A DNA stretch of 64,000 bases, from assembly GCA_963791495.1 (NCBI GenBank), contig CAWBST010000017.1, positions 124,001 through 188,000 on the forward strand. The letters are read 5' to 3'. Every line of letters begins with the position of its first letter. Position 1 is the first letter of the stretch. The notes below the pieces were generated by a model that had not been told where the DNA came from, searched no databases, and saw only the letters and a list, made by a program, of their open reading frames with translations. Of the stretch, positions 1 through 9,100 are shown piece after piece. This DNA comes from JAMXLO01 sp963791495 (lineage in GTDB: Bacteria > Pseudomonadota > Alphaproteobacteria > Acetobacterales > Acetobacteraceae). A program made the translations under genes and the position numbers.

Positions 1-1092
1 CGCTTCTGCCAGCTCACGCTTCACCTTGGCGAAGTTGCGCGAACCGTTCAGGGCGTCCATGCCGCGGTCGGTCGCCATCGGCGAGCCCGGCGTGAAGAAG
101 CCGCAATTGGCACGCCACAGCGAGTGGTCCTCACCCGCGACGGCGATCATGTAGTCCGACTGCCGGATCGCCCCCATCACCGCGCGCCGCACCGCGGGGT
201 TGTTGAACGGCGGCTGCGTGTGGTTGGGACGCAACATGCCGAACGAGGCGACGGTGGTTCGCACGCTGACCACGATGCTGCCGTTCTTGCGCAGCAGCGG
301 CAGCGTGTCGGCGGTCGCCTGGTCCCACCAGTCCACCTCGCCCGCCTGAAGCGCTGCCATCGCGGTCGACGGGTCCGGAATGGTGTGCCACTCGACGCGG
401 TCGAAATGCGCCACCTTCGGGCCGGCGAGGAAACTCGTTTTACCGGAGCTGCGAGGCACGTAATCGGCGAATTTCTCGTATACGTTCAACGATCCCTGCA
501 CGCGCTCGCCGGGGACGTAGCGGTAGGGACCACTGCCGATGATCTCAGGCATGCCCTTGGTCGGCTCGGTCTGCGCGAGATGCTCCGGCACGATGATCGC
601 GAAGAAGGCGCCGATCTTGCCGAGCGCGTCAGGGATCATGGAGAACGGCTTCTGAAGCCGGAACTGCACCACCTTGTCTGATGGCGCGGACAACTCGTCG
701 GTGACCGAGAACAGCGTCTGACCGAACGTGTCGCGCTTGCCCCAACGCAGCAAGCTGGCGACTACGTCGCGCGCCCGCACCGGTTCGCCATTGTGGAACT
801 TCAACCCGTCGCGCAGGGTAAGTTTCCAGCGCTTGCCATCATCCTCGATGACGTGGCCCTCGGCCATCTGCGGCTGCGCCTTGTAGCTCTCGTCCAGGCC
901 GTAGAGCGTGTCGAACACCAGGCAGCTGTGCATGATGGTCGAACCTGACGGCGACTGGATCGGATCCAGCAGTGTCAGGTCCTGCGCCGGGACGAACTTC
1001 AGCGTGGACGCACCCGCGCTGCGCGCCAGACGCGGCGCCGCAAGCGCACCCGCGCCAACCGCCACGGTTCCGAGGAACGTGCGTCGCTTCAT
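1..1092 (-). CDS. ABC transporter substrate-binding protein, family 5 (partial, C-terminus outside window)
   Basis: Periplasmic solute-binding protein of the DppA/OppA class (SBP_bac_5), which captures peptides or similar solutes for an ABC importer. Reading on the minus strand from ATG at 1092, 364 codons remain open to base 1, so the C-terminus is cut off by the window edge. The N-terminus has a twin-arginine signal (MKRRTFLG, then a hydrophobic Ala/Gly stretch ending near LARSAGA), suggesting Tat export. Family hallmarks follow: LTLRDGLKFHNGEPVRARDV, IIGSGPYRY, and a segment EWHTIPDPSTAMAALQAGEV. No permease or ATPase partner is visible; these would lie to the left. The substrate cannot be told from sequence. 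The gene is 60 nt downstream of otsA on the same strand, with a GGTAACCC/GGGTTACC palindrome between them. Confidence 0.85.
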   Translation of the reverse strand, partial: MKRRTFLGTVAVGAGALAAPRLARSAGASTLKFVPAQDLTLLDPIQSPSGSTIMHSCLVFDTLYGLDESYKAQPQMAEGHVIEDDGKRWKLTLRDGLKFHNGEPVRARDVVASLLRWGKRDTFGQTLFSVTDELSAPSDKVVQFRLQKPFSMIPDALGKIGAFFAIIVPEHLAQTEPTKGMPEIIGSGPYRYVPGERVQGSLNVYEKFADYVPRSSGKTSFLAGPKVAHFDRVEWHTIPDPSTAMAALQAGEVDWWDQATADTLPLLRKNGSIVVSVRTTVASFGMLRPNHTQPPFNNPAVRRAVMGAIRQSDYMIAVAGEDHSLWRANCGFFTPGSPMATDRGMDALNGSRNFAKVKRELAEA

Positions 1093-1109
1093 GGTGCGTT
1101 CTCCCCAGC

Positions 1110-1126
1110 GGTAACCCCGGGTTACC
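1110..1126. repeat. Short palindrome in the otsA / binding-protein spacer
   Basis: GGTAACCC, one base, GGGTTACC: perfect 8-bp arms, 18 nt upstream of the binding-protein start codon. No T-tract follows on either side, so it is a poor intrinsic terminator. It could be an operator or a UTR hairpin. The half-motif GGTAACCC recurs upstream of small minus-strand ORFs near 39.4 and 40.6 kb. Confidence 0.4.
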
Positions 1127-1152
1127 AGCTTAGTGCGCAACCGGGGCCCGGA

Positions 1153-2523
1153 CTATCCGCGCAAGTCGGCCTCGAACCGATCGCGCCACGCATCCAGACT
1201 GTCACGCCGCATCACTGCCATCATCGCCGCATGCCTCTCACGCCGCTCGTCGCGTGCCATCGCCAGACCGCGATCAAGCGCCGCGGCAACCCCAGCCTCG
1301 TCATACGGATTGACGATCAGCGCCGCATCCAGTTCGCGCGCCGCACCGGCGAACTGCGACAGCACCAGAACGCCAGGATTTTCCGGATCCTGTGCCGCGA
1401 CATACTCCTTCGCCACCAGGTTCATGCCATCGCGCAGCGGCGTCACCAGGCCCACCTGCGCCTCCGCATAGAGCGGCATCAGCGCACTGCGCGCGAAGCC
1501 ACGGTTCAGGTAGCGCAGCGGCATCCAGTCCACTTCGGCAAAGCGTCCGTTGATACGGCCGGCTACGGCTTCCAGTTCACGACGGATCTCACGATAGGTC
1601 TCGATGTCGCCGCGCGACGGCGGCGCGATCTGCATGAACACCACGTGGCCCTGGCGTTGCGGAAAGCGTTCAAGAAAGCGCTCGAAGGCGACAAAGCGCT
1701 GCCGCAGCCCTTTGGAATAGTCCAGCCGATCGACGCTGAGGATCAACGGCCGCCCGAGCAGGCTTTCGTGCAGCCGCGACGCATAGCGCTGGTTGTGCGG
1801 CGCTTCCGCCTCGCTGCGCACCGCATCGACGTGCACACCGATCGGATACACGCCAGTCTTCACCGTCCGACCGAACGCGGTCAGCCGACCCGCATCCTGC
1901 GCGCTGCCACCGGCCTGCCGCAGCACATAGTCGGCGAAAGCGCTGCGATCTTCCTCGGTCTGGAACCCGAGCAGATCGAACTGGCACATCGACCGGATCA
2001 GCTCCTCATGCGCCGGATTGGTCATGAACACCGCCGGTGCCGCAAACGGCGTGTGCAGGAACAGCCCCATGCGGTTATGCAGCCCCGCCTCGCGCAACGC
2101 CTCCGCGAGACACAACAAGTGGTAGTCGTGCACCCAGATCAGATCGTCCGGCTGCACCAAACGCGCGAGTGCCTGAGCGAACAGCGTGTTCACCCGGCGA
2201 TAGCCGGCGAACTCCTCCCAGTCGAAATGTGCGTGTCCGATCTGGTAATGCAACGTCGGCCACAGCGTGCCGTTGGCAAAGCCGCGGTAGTACTCGTCGT
2301 AGTCGCGCCGGCACAGATCGACGGTGTAGAGCGTGATCGATCCTACGCTCCGCTCGACGTGTGCGGCGGGCGTTGCATCGTCGGTGATCTCGCCGCTCCA
2401 GCCGAACCAGATGCCGCCCTGTTGCTTCAGTGCATCCAGCACTCCGGCGGCCAGTCCGCCTGCGGTTGGTTCTCCTTCCGTGATCGGCGCCACCCGGTTG
2501 GAGACGACGACCAGGCGGGACAA
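1153..2523 (-). CDS. otsA: Trehalose-6-phosphate synthase (GT20)
   Basis: Transfers glucose from a nucleotide sugar (usually UDP-glucose) to glucose 6-phosphate to make trehalose 6-phosphate, an osmo- and stress-protectant route in the cytoplasm. Starting at a TTG gives 456 aa and the canonical N-terminus SRLVVVSNRVAP. GT20 hallmarks are visible: GLAAGVLDAL, the WVHDYHLL segment, SVDRLDYSKGLRQR (acceptor and phosphate binding) and DGMNLVAKEYVAAQ near the C-terminus. An upstream in-frame ATG at 2601 would add 26 residues inside the preceding ABC gene, so the TTG one base after that gene's TGA is preferred. The one-base spacing means co-transcription and probable translational coupling with the ABC exporter. 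No otsB phosphatase is seen in the window. Confidence 0.93.
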   Translation of the reverse strand: MSRLVVVSNRVAPITEGEPTAGGLAAGVLDALKQQGGIWFGWSGEITDDATPAAHVERSVGSITLYTVDLCRRDYDEYYRGFANGTLWPTLHYQIGHAHFDWEEFAGYRRVNTLFAQALARLVQPDDLIWVHDYHLLCLAEALREAGLHNRMGLFLHTPFAAPAVFMTNPAHEELIRSMCQFDLLGFQTEEDRSAFADYVLRQAGGSAQDAGRLTAFGRTVKTGVYPIGVHVDAVRSEAEAPHNQRYASRLHESLLGRPLILSVDRLDYSKGLRQRFVAFERFLERFPQRQGHVVFMQIAPPSRGDIETYREIRRELEAVAGRINGRFAEVDWMPLRYLNRGFARSALMPLYAEAQVGLVTPLRDGMNLVAKEYVAAQDPENPGVLVLSQFAGAARELDAALIVNPYDEAGVAAALDRGLAMARDERRERHAAMMAVMRRDSLDAWRDRFEADLRG

Positions 2524-2524
2524 G

Positions 2525-4307
2525 TCAGGCTGCTTCCGGCAGCGGTTCCACCAGTTGCTGCCTGCGGAGCATGTCGCGGTACGGTCCCGGCCGCAGCGCA
2601 AGCACGCCCGGCGGGCCGTCGTCCACGATGTGGCCGCGATCCATGACGATGATGCGGTCGAAGCTCTTCAGCGTCGCCAGCCGGTGTGCGATGGCTATCA
2701 CCGTCCGACCATGCATCAGCCGGTCGAGTGCGTCCTGGATCGCCCGCTCGCTCTCGCTGTCCAGCGCACTGGTGGCCTCGTCCAGCAGCAGGATCGGCGC
2801 ATCTTTCAGGAGCGCCCGGGCGATCGCCAGACGTTGGCGCTGCCCACCCGACAGCTTCACGCCGCGATCACCCACCATGGTGGCGAAGCCATCGGGCAGC
2901 GCCTCGATGAACTCGCGGCAATTGGCCATCTCAGCCGCGGCCAATATATCTTCTTCCTGTGCATCGGGCCGCGCGTAGCGGATGTTCTCCAGCACGGTGC
3001 GGTGGAACAGGCTGATGTCCTGCGGCACGATCGCCATGGTGGTGCGCAGGCTCTCCTGCGTCACGTCGCGAATGTCCTGGCCATCGATCAGGATGCGCCC
3101 GCTGCCCACGTCGTAGAAGCGCTGCAGCAACGCCAATACAGTGGACTTGCCGGCCCCCGAGAAACCCACCAGGCCGACGCGCTGTCCGGGCTCGATCGTC
3201 AGGTCGAACTCCCGCAGAACCGGCGCGCGAGCTGGGATAGGCGAAGCGCACCTGCTCGAACGTCACCTCTCCCGCTCCCGCCCGCAGCGGCCGCGCGTTC
3301 GGACGATCGGGCAGTTCGTGCTCGATCAGCAACGACCCGATCGCCTCCTCCAGCCGCGCGACGTGCTGGGTCAGATCGACCAGCGCCACCGCGAGGTCGC
3401 GCGTGCAGTGCAGGATGCCGATGGACAGCGCGGTGATCAGCACAAGGTCGCCCACCGTCGCCTGCCCGTGCTGCCACAGCAGCAGCCCCCAGGCGACCAC
3501 GCCGGCGACCAGCGCCGCGGTGATCACGGCGTGGATCAGCCGCAGCCGCTCCAGATAGATGAGGCTGGTGCGGCGAGCGCCCATCTCGACGCCGATCGTT
3601 GCGGCGATGCGCCGCTGCTCGCGGAACATGGCGCCGAACGCGCGCACCACGGACATGTTGCCGATCACGTCCACCAGTTCGCCATCGACCGCCGCCGCCT
3701 TTGAGGCGAAGCTGCGATGCAGCGGCGTCCCCCGGCGGGCCAGGCGGTAGACCAGCGCGCCCAAGCCAGCAGCGACCGCAACCAGTGCGCCAGCCATGAT
3801 CGGGTTCACCGAACCGATGAGGACGATCGAGCAGACCACTGCCACCACCGGTGGCAGAACGTTCCACGATCCAGTGTTCTCGGTGGTGAACACGGCGTTG
3901 GAGGTCGCCGTAATGCGGCTCGCCAGCGCGCCTGGCAGGCGCTCGGCGAAATAGCTCGGCGAATGGCCGGAGAGGTGCCCAAACAGATCACGCCTGATGT
4001 CGCCGGTGACCGCCACAAATGTGTAAGCCGCCGCCCACCCGGCGATACGCCAAAGCAGGCTGTCGGCGGCGACCAGCGAGCACAGCAGCGCAAATGCCGT
4101 CCACAGACCGGCGGCCTTTTCAGGTCCGGCGGCGATGATGTCGATCAGATGCTTCAGGCCATACTGCACTGAAACGGCGCACATCACCGCAACCAGCACC
4201 GACAGGAAAACGGTGGCGTGCCCCCAGGGGTGGCGCCTTACATAGTGCCACAAGAACCCGATAGGATGCGCGCGTAGGCGCGGGAGGTTCGTCACGGTCT
4301 GCCCCAT
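2525..4307 (-). pseudogene. ABC exporter (fused permease-ATPase), interrupted by a single-base frameshift
   Basis: Half-size ABC exporter of the MsbA/multidrug type: an N-terminal six-helix membrane domain (from MGQTVTNLPRL, helices over roughly residues 30-320), then a nucleotide-binding domain with Walker A (GFSGAGKST), Q-loop (IVPQDISLF), signature (LSGGQRQRLAIARAL), Walker B (ILLLDEATSALD) and H-loop (AIAHRLAT). Frame one runs to VRFAYPSSRA and the rest is in the +1 frame from VLREFDLTIEPGQRV; removing one base near 3219-3226 restores a 593-aa protein. Everything else is intact, so this may be a sequence error rather than decay. Substrate unknown; polar lipid or drug export is typical of the family. 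It is the first gene of a two-gene operon with otsA. Confidence 0.85.
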
Positions 4308-4310
4308 TTC

Positions 4311-4368
4311 CGCCTTAATCAGCCATATTCACCAGAGTTTGAGCGGCACCGATGGCTTAATTAAGGCG
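4311..4368. promoter_or_regulatory. Long imperfect inverted repeat just upstream of the ABC-otsA operon
   Basis: Arms CGCCTTAATCAGCCAT (4311-4326) and ATGGCTTAATTAAGGCG (4352-4368) are complementary apart from a small bulge, with a 25-nt spacer. It sits only 4 nt upstream of the ABC gene start codon on the minus strand, so a leader hairpin could sequester the ribosome site, or the repeat could be an operator. The remaining spacer to the divergent glycosyltransferase gene (to 4517) shows no other clear element. Function is inferred only from position. Confidence 0.45.
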
Positions 4369-4517
4369 CGATCCCGGTCGAGGAACCCGCCGACTTTTCG
4401 CCACATTCCCCTTCTATAACAACACAGTGAAGAAGCGCGGCCCCTGATCAAGTTCAAGTGTCAGTAAGAGCCGAGCTGGTTACTTGTTGAATCGAAGCAA
4501 ACCCTGGGGCCGCATTC

Positions 4518-5573
4518 ATGCGCATCGCTCAAATCTCTCCGCTCTTTGAAGCGGTGCCGCCGAAGCTGTACGGTGGCACCGAACGCGTCGTTTACTCTCT
4601 CACCGAGGAACTGGTCGCCATGGGTCACGACGTGACTCTGTTCGCCAGCGGTGACTCCATTACCTCCGCGAAGCTCGCGCCGATGCGCGAGCAGGCACTG
4701 CGGCTCGATCCGTCAGTGATCGACTGGATCGCGATCTACATGCGGATGATGGAGCTGATCTATCGCCGCGCCGACGAGTTCGACGTGCTGCACTTCCATA
4801 CCGACTATTTTCCCTTGTCGCTGTTCAGCCGCCAGCGCACGCCGTTCCTCACCACGCTGCACGGCCGGCTCGACATCCCGGAGTTCAAGGATGTCTACGA
4901 GCTATTCGATGCGCCGTTCGTGTCGATCTCCGATAGTCAGCGCCGACCGATCCCGCGGCTGAACTGGATCCGCACGGTGCATCACGGCATGCCGGCCAAT
5001 CTGCTCACGCCGCAGCCCGCGAAGCAGCAGTACCTGGCGTTCCTCGGGCGCATCTCGCCGGAAAAGGGCGTGGACAAGGCGATTCGGATTGCCGGCGCCG
5101 CGGGCATGCCCCTGATGATCGCCGCCAAGGTCGATAACGCCGACAAGAAATACTATGAGAACGAGATCAAGCCGCTGATCGACGCCAGCCCATGGGTCGA
5201 GTTCATCGGCGAGATCAACGACAGTGAGAAGCCGGCCTTCCTGTCCGGCGCGCATGCGCTGCTGTTCCCGATCGACTGGCCGGAGCCGTTCGGCCTGGTG
5301 ATGATCGAGAGCATGGCCTGCGGCACCCCGGTGATCGCGTTCAACCGCGGCTCGGTGCCCGAGGTGATCGACGACAGCCTCACCGGCTTCATCGTGCACG
5401 ACGAGCCGAGCGCGATCGCGGCGGTCGATCGGTTGGGCGAGCTGGACCGCACCCTGGTGCGCCGGCAGTTCGAGCTGCGCTTCACCGCGCGGCGCATGGC
5501 CGAGGACTACCTCGACCTCTACGAGGAGCTGTGCATGCCTCAGGCGCCACGGCTGCAAGCCGTCACGGGCTGA
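4518..5573 (+). CDS. Glycosyltransferase family 4 protein
   Basis: Retaining GT-B fold glycosyltransferase of the GT4 class, 351 aa. The N-terminal acceptor domain begins MRIAQISPLFEAVPPKLYGG, with the glycine-rich loop GGTERVVYSLTEELVAMGH. The C-terminal donor-binding domain contains the E-x7-E region, PEPFGLVMIESMACGTPV followed by a GSVPEVI segment, typical for nucleotide-sugar binding. Enzymes of this exact type are often found in trehalose or osmolyte neighbourhoods and as soluble cytoplasmic transferases; the acceptor here is not known. It is transcribed divergently from the ABC-otsA operon and is followed by a strong intrinsic terminator, so it is likely a single-gene transcript. Confidence 0.9.
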   Translation: MRIAQISPLFEAVPPKLYGGTERVVYSLTEELVAMGHDVTLFASGDSITSAKLAPMREQALRLDPSVIDWIAIYMRMMELIYRRADEFDVLHFHTDYFPLSLFSRQRTPFLTTLHGRLDIPEFKDVYELFDAPFVSISDSQRRPIPRLNWIRTVHHGMPANLLTPQPAKQQYLAFLGRISPEKGVDKAIRIAGAAGMPLMIAAKVDNADKKYYENEIKPLIDASPWVEFIGEINDSEKPAFLSGAHALLFPIDWPEPFGLVMIESMACGTPVIAFNRGSVPEVIDDSLTGFIVHDEPSAIAAVDRLGELDRTLVRRQFELRFTARRMAEDYLDLYEELCMPQAPRLQAVTG

Positions 5574-5599
5574 CACCATCCGCTCACGGCGATAGGATG

Positions 5600-5637
5600 C
5601 GGGCCGGGCATGGCGTTTGCCCGGCCCGTTTTCTTTT
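5600..5637 (+). terminator. Rho-independent terminator after the GT4 gene
   Basis: An 11-bp perfect GC-rich stem (5600-5610 with 5618-5628), a 7-nt loop and the tract TTTTCTTTT. It lies 26 nt after the glycosyltransferase stop codon. Because the upstream alternative start of the next gene (5610) falls inside this hairpin, that start is unlikely. Confidence 0.85.
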
Positions 5638-5666
5638 CGGCGTCCAGGCGAGGCTGCGGTCGGACC

Positions 5667-6893
5667 ATGACATCGCTTCGCTGCCAGGGCGGACTGAACA
5701 GCCTCAATTTCTTCGTCGGCGCCGTCCAGACAGCGTTCGGACCCTTCTTCACGGTCTATCTAACCCAACAAGGCTGGAGCCAGGTCGATATCGGCTTCGC
5801 GCTCAGCGTCGGCACTGCCGCAGCGTTGATCCTTCAGTTGCCCGCGGGTGCGCTGGTCGATGCCATCAACTTCAAGCGCATCGCCATCGCCATCGCCCTG
5901 CTGGCAACCGGTCTGAGCGCCCTGATGGTGGTGGCCGCGCCGACGCAGTCATCGGTCCTGACGTCCCGAGTCCTGCAGGCCTTCGCCGGTTGCCTCCTCA
6001 CGCCGGCGATTGCCGCGCTCACGTTGAAGCTCTGCGGCCACGACGCGTTCAGCGAGCGGCTCGGCAGCAACGGTCGCTACGCGTCAATCGGCAACGGGTT
6101 TGCCGCCGCGGCATTGGGAGGGATCGCCTACTACGTGTCGGAAGGCGCAGTCTTCACCTTCACCGCTGCCCTGATCATCCCGGCGCTGCTCACGCTGATG
6201 GTGTTCCGCAACTCGGATATGGTCGTGGACGACCACCCGGCCACGCTTCACCCCCGCCGGCGAAGGGAGAGCGAGCATCGGGCACACCACATCTTTCGCG
6301 ACCAAACCCTGCACATCTTTGCTGTCTGCATCGTGCTGTTCCATTTCTCCAACGCCGCGATGCTGCCGCTGGCACTGAATGAGCTGTCGAAGCGCGTCGG
6401 CGCATCCGGCCTTGTCGTCTCGGCGGCGCTCATCGTGCCGCAGGTGGTGGTCGCGGCGTGCTCGCCCTGGGCCGGCCGCCTGGCACAGAGGATCGGCCGC
6501 AAGCCGGTCCTGCTGTTCGGCTTCGCTGCGCTGCCGCTGCGCGGATTGCTGTTCGTCGCCAGCCCGGACGCGATTCCGCTGGTCGTGATCCAGGCGCTGG
6601 ATGGCGTCAGTGCAACCGTGTTTGGCCTGACCATGCCGCTCATCGCCGCCGACCTGACGCGACGGACCGGCTATCTCAACCTGGCAATCGCCGCGCTTGG
6701 CCTCGCCGCAGGTCTAGGCGCAACCGCCAGCACCACCGTTGCCGGATGGGTTGCCGACACACTCGGGGCGCCGGCCGCCTTCTTCGGCCTCGCACTCGTC
6801 GGGCTTGCCGCGCTCGCCACGGTGTGGCGCATGATGCCCGAGACGCGGCCTGGCAGACCGTTCACCGGAAGGCCGGCCGTCGCTGCCGTCTGA
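5667..6893 (+). CDS. MFS transporter
   Basis: Major facilitator superfamily permease of 408 aa with about 12 hydrophobic helices. The N-terminal half starts MTSLRCQGGLNSLNFFVGAV and the C-terminal half starts around the charged loop RRRRESEHRAHHIFRDQ. The motif-A-like loop AGRLAQRIGRKPVLL lies between helices 8 and 9. An in-frame ATG at 5610 would start inside the preceding terminator, so 5667 is chosen. It is followed after 22 nt by the FMN oxidase gene, which has its own ribosome site, so it may supply substrate to, or export product from, that cluster. The transported compound cannot be told. Confidence 0.85.
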   Translation: MTSLRCQGGLNSLNFFVGAVQTAFGPFFTVYLTQQGWSQVDIGFALSVGTAAALILQLPAGALVDAINFKRIAIAIALLATGLSALMVVAAPTQSSVLTSRVLQAFAGCLLTPAIAALTLKLCGHDAFSERLGSNGRYASIGNGFAAAALGGIAYYVSEGAVFTFTAALIIPALLTLMVFRNSDMVVDDHPATLHPRRRRESEHRAHHIFRDQTLHIFAVCIVLFHFSNAAMLPLALNELSKRVGASGLVVSAALIVPQVVVAACSPWAGRLAQRIGRKPVLLFGFAALPLRGLLFVASPDAIPLVVIQALDGVSATVFGLTMPLIAADLTRRTGYLNLAIAALGLAAGLGATASTTVAGWVADTLGAPAAFFGLALVGLAALATVWRMMPETRPGRPFTGRPAVAAV

Positions 6894-6915
6894 TACATTC
6901 ATTGGGGAGGAACCG

Positions 6916-8037
6916 ATGCCCGAAGCGCCGCACCTGACCGAACTCACCGGCGACTACCAGTGCCTGCACGAGTTCATCCCGGCGGCGCGGGCGAAGCTCG
7001 ACAGCAACATCTGGGGCTATCTGATCGGCGCGGCCGAGAGCGAGACGACACTGCGGCGCAACCGCGCGGCGCTCGATGCGATCGCTTTGCGTCCGCGTGT
7101 GCTCCGCGATGTCTCCAAGGTGGACGCGAGCACCACGTTCCTCGGCATGAAGCTGCGCCTGCCGGTGATGCTGGCGCCGGTCGGTTCGCTCGAATCCTTC
7201 AATCCCGATGGCGCGGCGACCGCCGGCCGCGGTGCCACCGAATTCGGCGTGCCGATCATCGTGAGTTCGGTGACCAGGCCGGGGCTCGAGGAGACAGCGA
7301 AGGCCGTTGCCGGGCCGAAGATCTTCCAGCTCTACGTGCGCGGCGACGATGCCTGGGTGGACGACGTGGTGCGCCGCGCGATCGACGCCGGCTACAACGC
7401 GTTCTGCATCACGATCGACACCGCCGCCTACTCGCGGCGCGAGCGCGACATCGCGGCGCGCTTCGTCAAGCCGTGGCGCACGGCGGCGACCGGTCACAAT
7501 CACCAGGCAAGCTTCTCCTGGGACAACATCAAGCGTTTCAAGGACAGGCACCGCATTCCGCTGATCCTGAAAGGCATCGCCACAGCCGAGGACGCGGCGA
7601 TCGCCTGCGAGCACGGCGTTGAGGTGGTGTACGTGTCGAACCATGGCGGCCGGCAGCTCGATTATGGCCGTGGCTCAATGGACGTACTGCCCGAGGTGAT
7701 GGACGCGGTGCGCGGTCGGGCGCGGGTGATGATCGACGGCAGCTTCGCGCGCGGCACCGACGTGGTGAAGGCGATCGCGCTGGGCGCCGATGCGGTCGCC
7801 GTGGGGCGGCTCTACTGCTACGCGCTGGCGGCCGAGGGCGATGTTGGCGTGCATCGGCTGCTGGAGATCCTCGAACAGGAGGTGATGGTGGCGATGGCGC
7901 TGTCGGGCGCGCGCAGCCTGTCCGAGCTGAACCGCTCGTTCCTGCACTTCGGCGTGCCGCCGGTCACTGCGCCGCACGTGCACAGCGCGTTCCCGCTGCT
8001 GTTCTCCACACCGGAGACCCCTGTCACGGCGCGATAA
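6916..8037 (+). CDS. FMN-dependent alpha-hydroxy acid oxidase/dehydrogenase
   Basis: Member of the glycolate oxidase/L-lactate dehydrogenase/mandelate dehydrogenase family, which oxidises an alpha-hydroxy acid to the keto acid using FMN in a TIM barrel. The 373-aa protein shows the FMN and substrate signatures PVMLAPVGSLESFNP, the catalytic histidine motif VSNHGGRQLDYG and the phosphate-binding segment DGSFARGTDVVKA followed by GADAVAVGR. GGGGAGG-like spacing upstream (GGGGAGGAACCG) is a good ribosome site. It is followed at 10 nt by a core-MetE gene and then a cupin gene, a probable operon. The substrate is not predictable; the cluster looks catabolic. Confidence 0.9.
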   Translation: MPEAPHLTELTGDYQCLHEFIPAARAKLDSNIWGYLIGAAESETTLRRNRAALDAIALRPRVLRDVSKVDASTTFLGMKLRLPVMLAPVGSLESFNPDGAATAGRGATEFGVPIIVSSVTRPGLEETAKAVAGPKIFQLYVRGDDAWVDDVVRRAIDAGYNAFCITIDTAAYSRRERDIAARFVKPWRTAATGHNHQASFSWDNIKRFKDRHRIPLILKGIATAEDAAIACEHGVEVVYVSNHGGRQLDYGRGSMDVLPEVMDAVRGRARVMIDGSFARGTDVVKAIALGADAVAVGRLYCYALAAEGDVGVHRLLEILEQEVMVAMALSGARSLSELNRSFLHFGVPPVTAPHVHSAFPLLFSTPETPVTAR

Positions 8038-8047
8038 GGCAACGCCG

Positions 8048-9070
8048 ATGTTCGAAACCACCATTGCCGGCAGCCTCCCCAAGCCCGCCTGGCTCGCTGA
8101 GCCGAACATGCTGTGGCCGCCGTGGAAGCTGTCCGGCAATGACCTGGTCATGGCCAAGCACGACGCGACGCTGCTGGCGATCAAGCAGCAGGAGGATGCC
8201 GGCATCGACATCGTCTCCGACGGCGAGCAGTCGCGCCAGCACTTCGTGCACGGCTTTCTGGAGAACGTCGACGGCATCGACTTCGGGCGGCGTGTCGAAA
8301 TGGGCATCCGCAACAATCGCTACAAAGCGATGGTGCCGACCGTCACAGGTCCGCTTCGCCTGCGTGGTCGCGTGCACGCGGCGGAGGCGCGGCTGGCGCG
8401 GGCACACACCACGCGGCAACTGAAGTTCACGCTGCCTGGACCGATGACCATCGTCGATACGATCGCCGATACGCACTACGGTGATCGCGTGGCGCTGGCG
8501 ATGGCGTTCGCCGCACTTCTGAACGAGGAGGCGCGTGCGCTGGAGGCGGATGGGGTCGATGTGATCCAGTTCGATGAGCCGGCGTTCAACGTCTACATGA
8601 ATGCGGTAGCGACATGGGGCGTGACTGCGCTGGAGCGTGCGGCCGAGGGCCTGAACTGCAAGACAGCCGTGCATATCTGCTACGGCTACGGCATTCAGGC
8701 GAACATCGATTGGAAGGGCGCGCTGGGCGCCGAGTGGCGGCAGTATGAGGAGACGTTCCCCGTGCTGGCGAAGAGCCGCATCGACCAGGTGTCGCTCGAA
8801 TGCCGCAATTCGCATGTGCCTATGGCGCTGATGCGACTACTCCCCGGCAAGGACGTGCTGGTCGGCGTAATCGACGTCGCGACCGATCACGTTGAAACGT
8901 CCGAGGAGGTCGCGGACACCATTGCCGCGGCACTGTCGTTCGTGCCGCCTGAGCGGCTGTTCCCATGCACCAATTGCGGCATGGCGCCGATGCGCCGGGA
9001 CGTGGCGGAGGCCAAGCTGGCGGCACTCGGCGCCGGCGCGGATTTGGCGCGGCGGCGGTTCGGAGCGTAG
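8048..9070 (+). CDS. Cobalamin-independent methionine synthase C-terminal-type methyltransferase (core-MetE)
   Basis: A 340-aa protein equivalent to only the C-terminal, zinc-containing catalytic barrel of MetE, beginning MFETTIAGSLPKPAWLAEPN. The predicted zinc ligands are in place: His and Cys of VHICYGYG, Glu of SLECRNSH and Cys of PCTNCGM. Family members activate a thiol for methyl transfer; stand-alone versions include methionine-salvage type and other S-methyl or alkyl transferases, and lack the folate-binding N-terminal half. It lies between a hydroxyacid oxidase and a cupin in a probable operon, so a role in breaking down a methylated or thiol compound is as likely as methionine synthesis. 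Exact reaction unknown. Confidence 0.85.
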   Translation: MFETTIAGSLPKPAWLAEPNMLWPPWKLSGNDLVMAKHDATLLAIKQQEDAGIDIVSDGEQSRQHFVHGFLENVDGIDFGRRVEMGIRNNRYKAMVPTVTGPLRLRGRVHAAEARLARAHTTRQLKFTLPGPMTIVDTIADTHYGDRVALAMAFAALLNEEARALEADGVDVIQFDEPAFNVYMNAVATWGVTALERAAEGLNCKTAVHICYGYGIQANIDWKGALGAEWRQYEETFPVLAKSRIDQVSLECRNSHVPMALMRLLPGKDVLVGVIDVATDHVETSEEVADTIAAALSFVPPERLFPCTNCGMAPMRRDVAEAKLAALGAGADLARRRFGA

Positions 9071-9100
9071 GTTGCGAGCGACGACAGACGAGGCGAGACG

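Noticed and set aside
1231..2646. 471-codon plus-strand frame opposite otsA
   Set aside because: Antisense to the well-conserved otsA; the product is Arg/Gln/His-rich with no domain pattern, a usual artefact of high-GC coding DNA.
5610..5666. Upstream start for the MFS gene
   Set aside because: The codon lies in the loop region of a strong terminator that ends the previous gene.
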